Made by a program: the position numbers and the translations under genes. The notes under the pieces were generated by a model that saw only the letters and a list, made by a program, of their open reading frames with translations, did no database searches and was not told the DNA's origin. This document shows, piece after piece, positions 4,247 through 5,616 of a stretch of 5,616 nucleotides of DNA (the stretch's first letter is position 1; every line of letters starts with the position of its first letter). Source of the DNA: Microcaldota archaeon (GTDB taxonomy: Archaea; Micrarchaeota; Micrarchaeia; Anstonellales; VGKX01); the NCBI GenBank assembly GCA_021823945.1, contig JAKALW010000088.1, positions 1 through 5,616 of the forward strand. Direction: 5' to 3'.

Positions 4247-4256
4247 ATATTTAAAA
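4247..4256. promoter_or_regulatory. Shared bidirectional TATA box of tRNA-Asn and the glycosyltransferase
   Basis: ATATTTAAAA is nearly symmetric and reads as a good archaeal TATA box on both strands. Its centre is about 31 bp from the tRNA 5' end (minus) and 33 bp from the glycosyltransferase ATG (plus), both close to the usual box-to-start spacing. It is the only such element in the 64-bp divergent gap, so both genes probably use it. The plus transcript would have a leader of only a few bases. Confidence 0.65.
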
Positions 4257-4284
4257 GGCATGCGGGAATTAATCAAGCGGGAAC

Positions 4285-5307
4285 ATGATTACCATCATAG
4301 CCGAAGGCATTGGCCTGGGGCATATCTCTCGGTGCATACCTTTAGCAAAGGAGATTGCAAAGCATGACGATTACTGCGTGCTCACTTTCGGCTCCGCTTA
4401 TGACAAGGCAGTGAAGGCAGGCATAAAGGCTGAAAACCTCAAGATAGACTTCTCATTGAAGATAAACGACGGCGCGCTCAAAATCGAGAACACGACCATA
4501 GACTATATCATCAAAGTAAATTATCCCGTGATTTCAAAAATCATGGCAAAGATGAGGCGCGACAAGCCGGACATTGTGATTTCAGATTCGAGCGTGTCTG
4601 GGCTATTGGCGGCTAAACTTTCCGGGCACAAGAAAATCATTTACATGGCCAACCAGACAGACTTTTCCTCATTTCCGTCCCAGGGCATGCTCAAGAAATC
4701 CGCTGATTACCTCGGGAGCTTCGTAGTCGACAGCGCGGACAAAATCATAGTCCCCGACCTCCCGGCACCATACTCAATTTGCCTTGACAACATCAAGTTC
4801 TTTGGCAAGGAGAAGAAGTTCTCATTCACAGGCCCGATAGCAAGGAAATACCCGCAGGGAGATTATTCGCACGCCTGCGCCACCATGGGCGGGGATTCCG
4901 ACGGAGGCGTGCTTACCGCGCTTGACAGGGCCGGAGTCCCAATCCGGACAGTGGCCAAGGGCAAATTCAAGAGCCTGAAATACGCGCCCGATTTTGACGA
5001 GATGTTCGGCGATTGCGGCACCATACTTGCCCACGGCGGGCACAGCACCCTCATGGAAGCAATAATCTCAAGGAAGGCGGTTGTCGGCGTGCCTATGAAT
5101 TCATATTCTGAGCGCGTCCTGAACCTGAAGAAAATGCAGAAATTGGGGCTTTGCGAAATCCTCGACACGAGGTTCATGGACAAAAGGACACTGGAATTCG
5201 CATTGAGCCAGGCATGGGAAAAGGCAGAGGCTTCTGGCGCATTTTACGATTATGCGGCTTCTTTTGACGGCCCACGCGAGGCTGCGGCGAGTATGCTTGG
5301 GATTTAA
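4285..5307 (+). CDS. GT-B glycosyltransferase, MJ1255-like (MurG/GT28-related)
   Basis: The 340-residue protein has the two-domain GT-B layout. The N-terminal domain opens MITIIAEGIGLGHISRCIPLA, with the glycine-rich loop G8-x-G-L-G-H13 equivalent to the MurG acceptor/membrane loop. DIVISDSS (96-103) and a hydrophobic strand at 117-121 complete that half. FTGPIAR (181-187) marks the crossing to the C-terminal domain, which holds GTILAHGGHSTLMEAI (245-260), the donor-nucleotide signature of GT28-type enzymes, and VVGVP (266-270) followed by the E276-R277 region. There is no membrane helix, so it is cytoplasmic or peripheral and probably transfers a sugar from a nucleotide donor to a lipid or glycan acceptor. 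The overall pattern recalls the archaeal MJ1255 family; donor and acceptor are not predictable. The ATG at 4285 has no Shine-Dalgarno but suits a near-leaderless transcript. Its stop overlaps the convergent gene. Confidence 0.85.
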   Translation: MITIIAEGIGLGHISRCIPLAKEIAKHDDYCVLTFGSAYDKAVKAGIKAENLKIDFSLKINDGALKIENTTIDYIIKVNYPVISKIMAKMRRDKPDIVISDSSVSGLLAAKLSGHKKIIYMANQTDFSSFPSQGMLKKSADYLGSFVVDSADKIIVPDLPAPYSICLDNIKFFGKEKKFSFTGPIARKYPQGDYSHACATMGGDSDGGVLTALDRAGVPIRTVAKGKFKSLKYAPDFDEMFGDCGTILAHGGHSTLMEAIISRKAVVGVPMNSYSERVLNLKKMQKLGLCEILDTRFMDKRTLEFALSQAWEKAEASGAFYDYAASFDGPREAAASMLGI

Positions 5308-5616
5308 TCGAATTGCGCGCCTGAGGATTTCAGCACGTAATAGTACGTTCTACGGGAAATGCCGGTTTTTTCGCACGCCTTTGCAACGTCGGTTCCATGC
5401 GACACCAGCCTGCGCGCTTTCCTAAACCTTGAATGTATTGAGTGGGATTTGAGCCTGCCGGGCGTGTTTTTCTCAAGCACCAAAGCAACCCCTACTTTTT
5501 TCAGGGCAGATTTCACGCTTTGGTTGAGGCTCCTTTCCACTGTCGGGGACACAAGGAGCTTTTTCGCTTTTGTCTTGCTAAGCGCCAGGGCAAGCGTCCT
5601 TGGAGATATTTTGGAA
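5304..5616 (-). CDS. Helix-turn-helix protein, partial (N-terminus beyond the right edge)
   Basis: The frame is open from the right edge to a stop at 5304-5306, giving 103 visible residues. A GTG at 5550-5552 could start an 82-residue protein, but it has no ribosome site and the frame reads on upstream in the same style (SPRTLALALSKTKAKKLLV), so the gene most likely begins outside the window. Visible residues 64-97 are a helix-turn-helix: RFRKARRLVSHG, then TDVAKACEKTGISRRTYYYVLK, similar to the DNA-binding part of resolvase- or transposase-type HTH_7/HTH_28 domains. Residues 23-56 (SPTVERSLNQ to NTPGRLK) form a basic helical segment I do not recognise. No recombinase catalytic motif is seen in this part. 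It is probably a DNA-binding regulator, convergent with the glycosyltransferase and overlapping it by 4 bp. Confidence 0.75.
   Translation of the reverse strand, partial: SKISPRTLALALSKTKAKKLLVSPTVERSLNQSVKSALKKVGVALVLEKNTPGRLKSHSIHSRFRKARRLVSHGTDVAKACEKTGISRRTYYYVLKSSGAQFD

Noticed and set aside
4176..4367. 63-residue plus-strand frame over the tRNA and promoter
   Set aside because: It overlaps the tRNA antisense, the shared promoter and the start of the glycosyltransferase in another frame, with no supporting signal.
5304..5552. Complete 82-residue HTH gene starting at the GTG of 5552
   Set aside because: The GTG has no ribosome site and the frame continues open to the window edge with similar basic composition, so the gene is treated as partial.

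Overview
The window is archaeal. The clearest proof is a tRNA-Asn(GTT) gene at 4100-4220 (minus strand) whose anticodon loop is interrupted, exactly between positions 37 and 38, by a 47-nt intron that folds into a bulge-helix-bulge. It carries no encoded CCA. Archaeal TATA-like boxes sit about 28-35 nt ahead of near-leaderless plus-strand starts, while minus-strand genes carry GGTGA-type ribosome sites. Compact genes, roughly even base composition and several unfamiliar small proteins would suit a DPANN-type archaeon, but that placement is inference.

Layout. Positions 1-3122 are all minus strand, read right to left: a secreted lipoprotein with an FMN-binding (flavinylation-target) domain; apbE, the FAD:protein FMN transferase, 3 nt behind it; a 48-residue basic protein with a near-perfect Shine-Dalgarno and its own intrinsic-type terminator; a SdpI/DUF1648-family membrane protein; and a small glycine-rich membrane protein that runs off the left edge. 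Position 3267 starts the plus-strand side with a protein carrying three four-cysteine zinc-binding modules. Between its stop codon and the tRNA lies a dense array of six perfect or near-perfect hairpins, all with 4-nt loops, bracketed by a 12-bp direct repeat of the tRNA 3' end. A TATA-like box at 4247-4256 appears to be shared by the tRNA (minus) and a GT-B glycosyltransferase (plus, 4285-5307). The glycosyltransferase is convergent with, and overlaps by 4 bp, a partial helix-turn-helix protein entering from the right edge.

How the genes may work together. The lipoprotein and apbE form a substrate-enzyme pair: ApbE would attach FMN covalently to a threonine of the lipoprotein, giving a flavoprotein on the outer face of the membrane. 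No electron-donating partner is visible here. The lipoprotein linker has many N-glycosylation sequons; the glycosyltransferase further right belongs to surface-glycan chemistry in a broad sense, but no direct link is shown.

The most unusual object is the tRNA-linked hairpin array at 3938-4097 with its flanking repeat. The second is the tRNA intron, whose apical loop is an 8-nt exact reverse complement of the anticodon loop and 5' splice junction.
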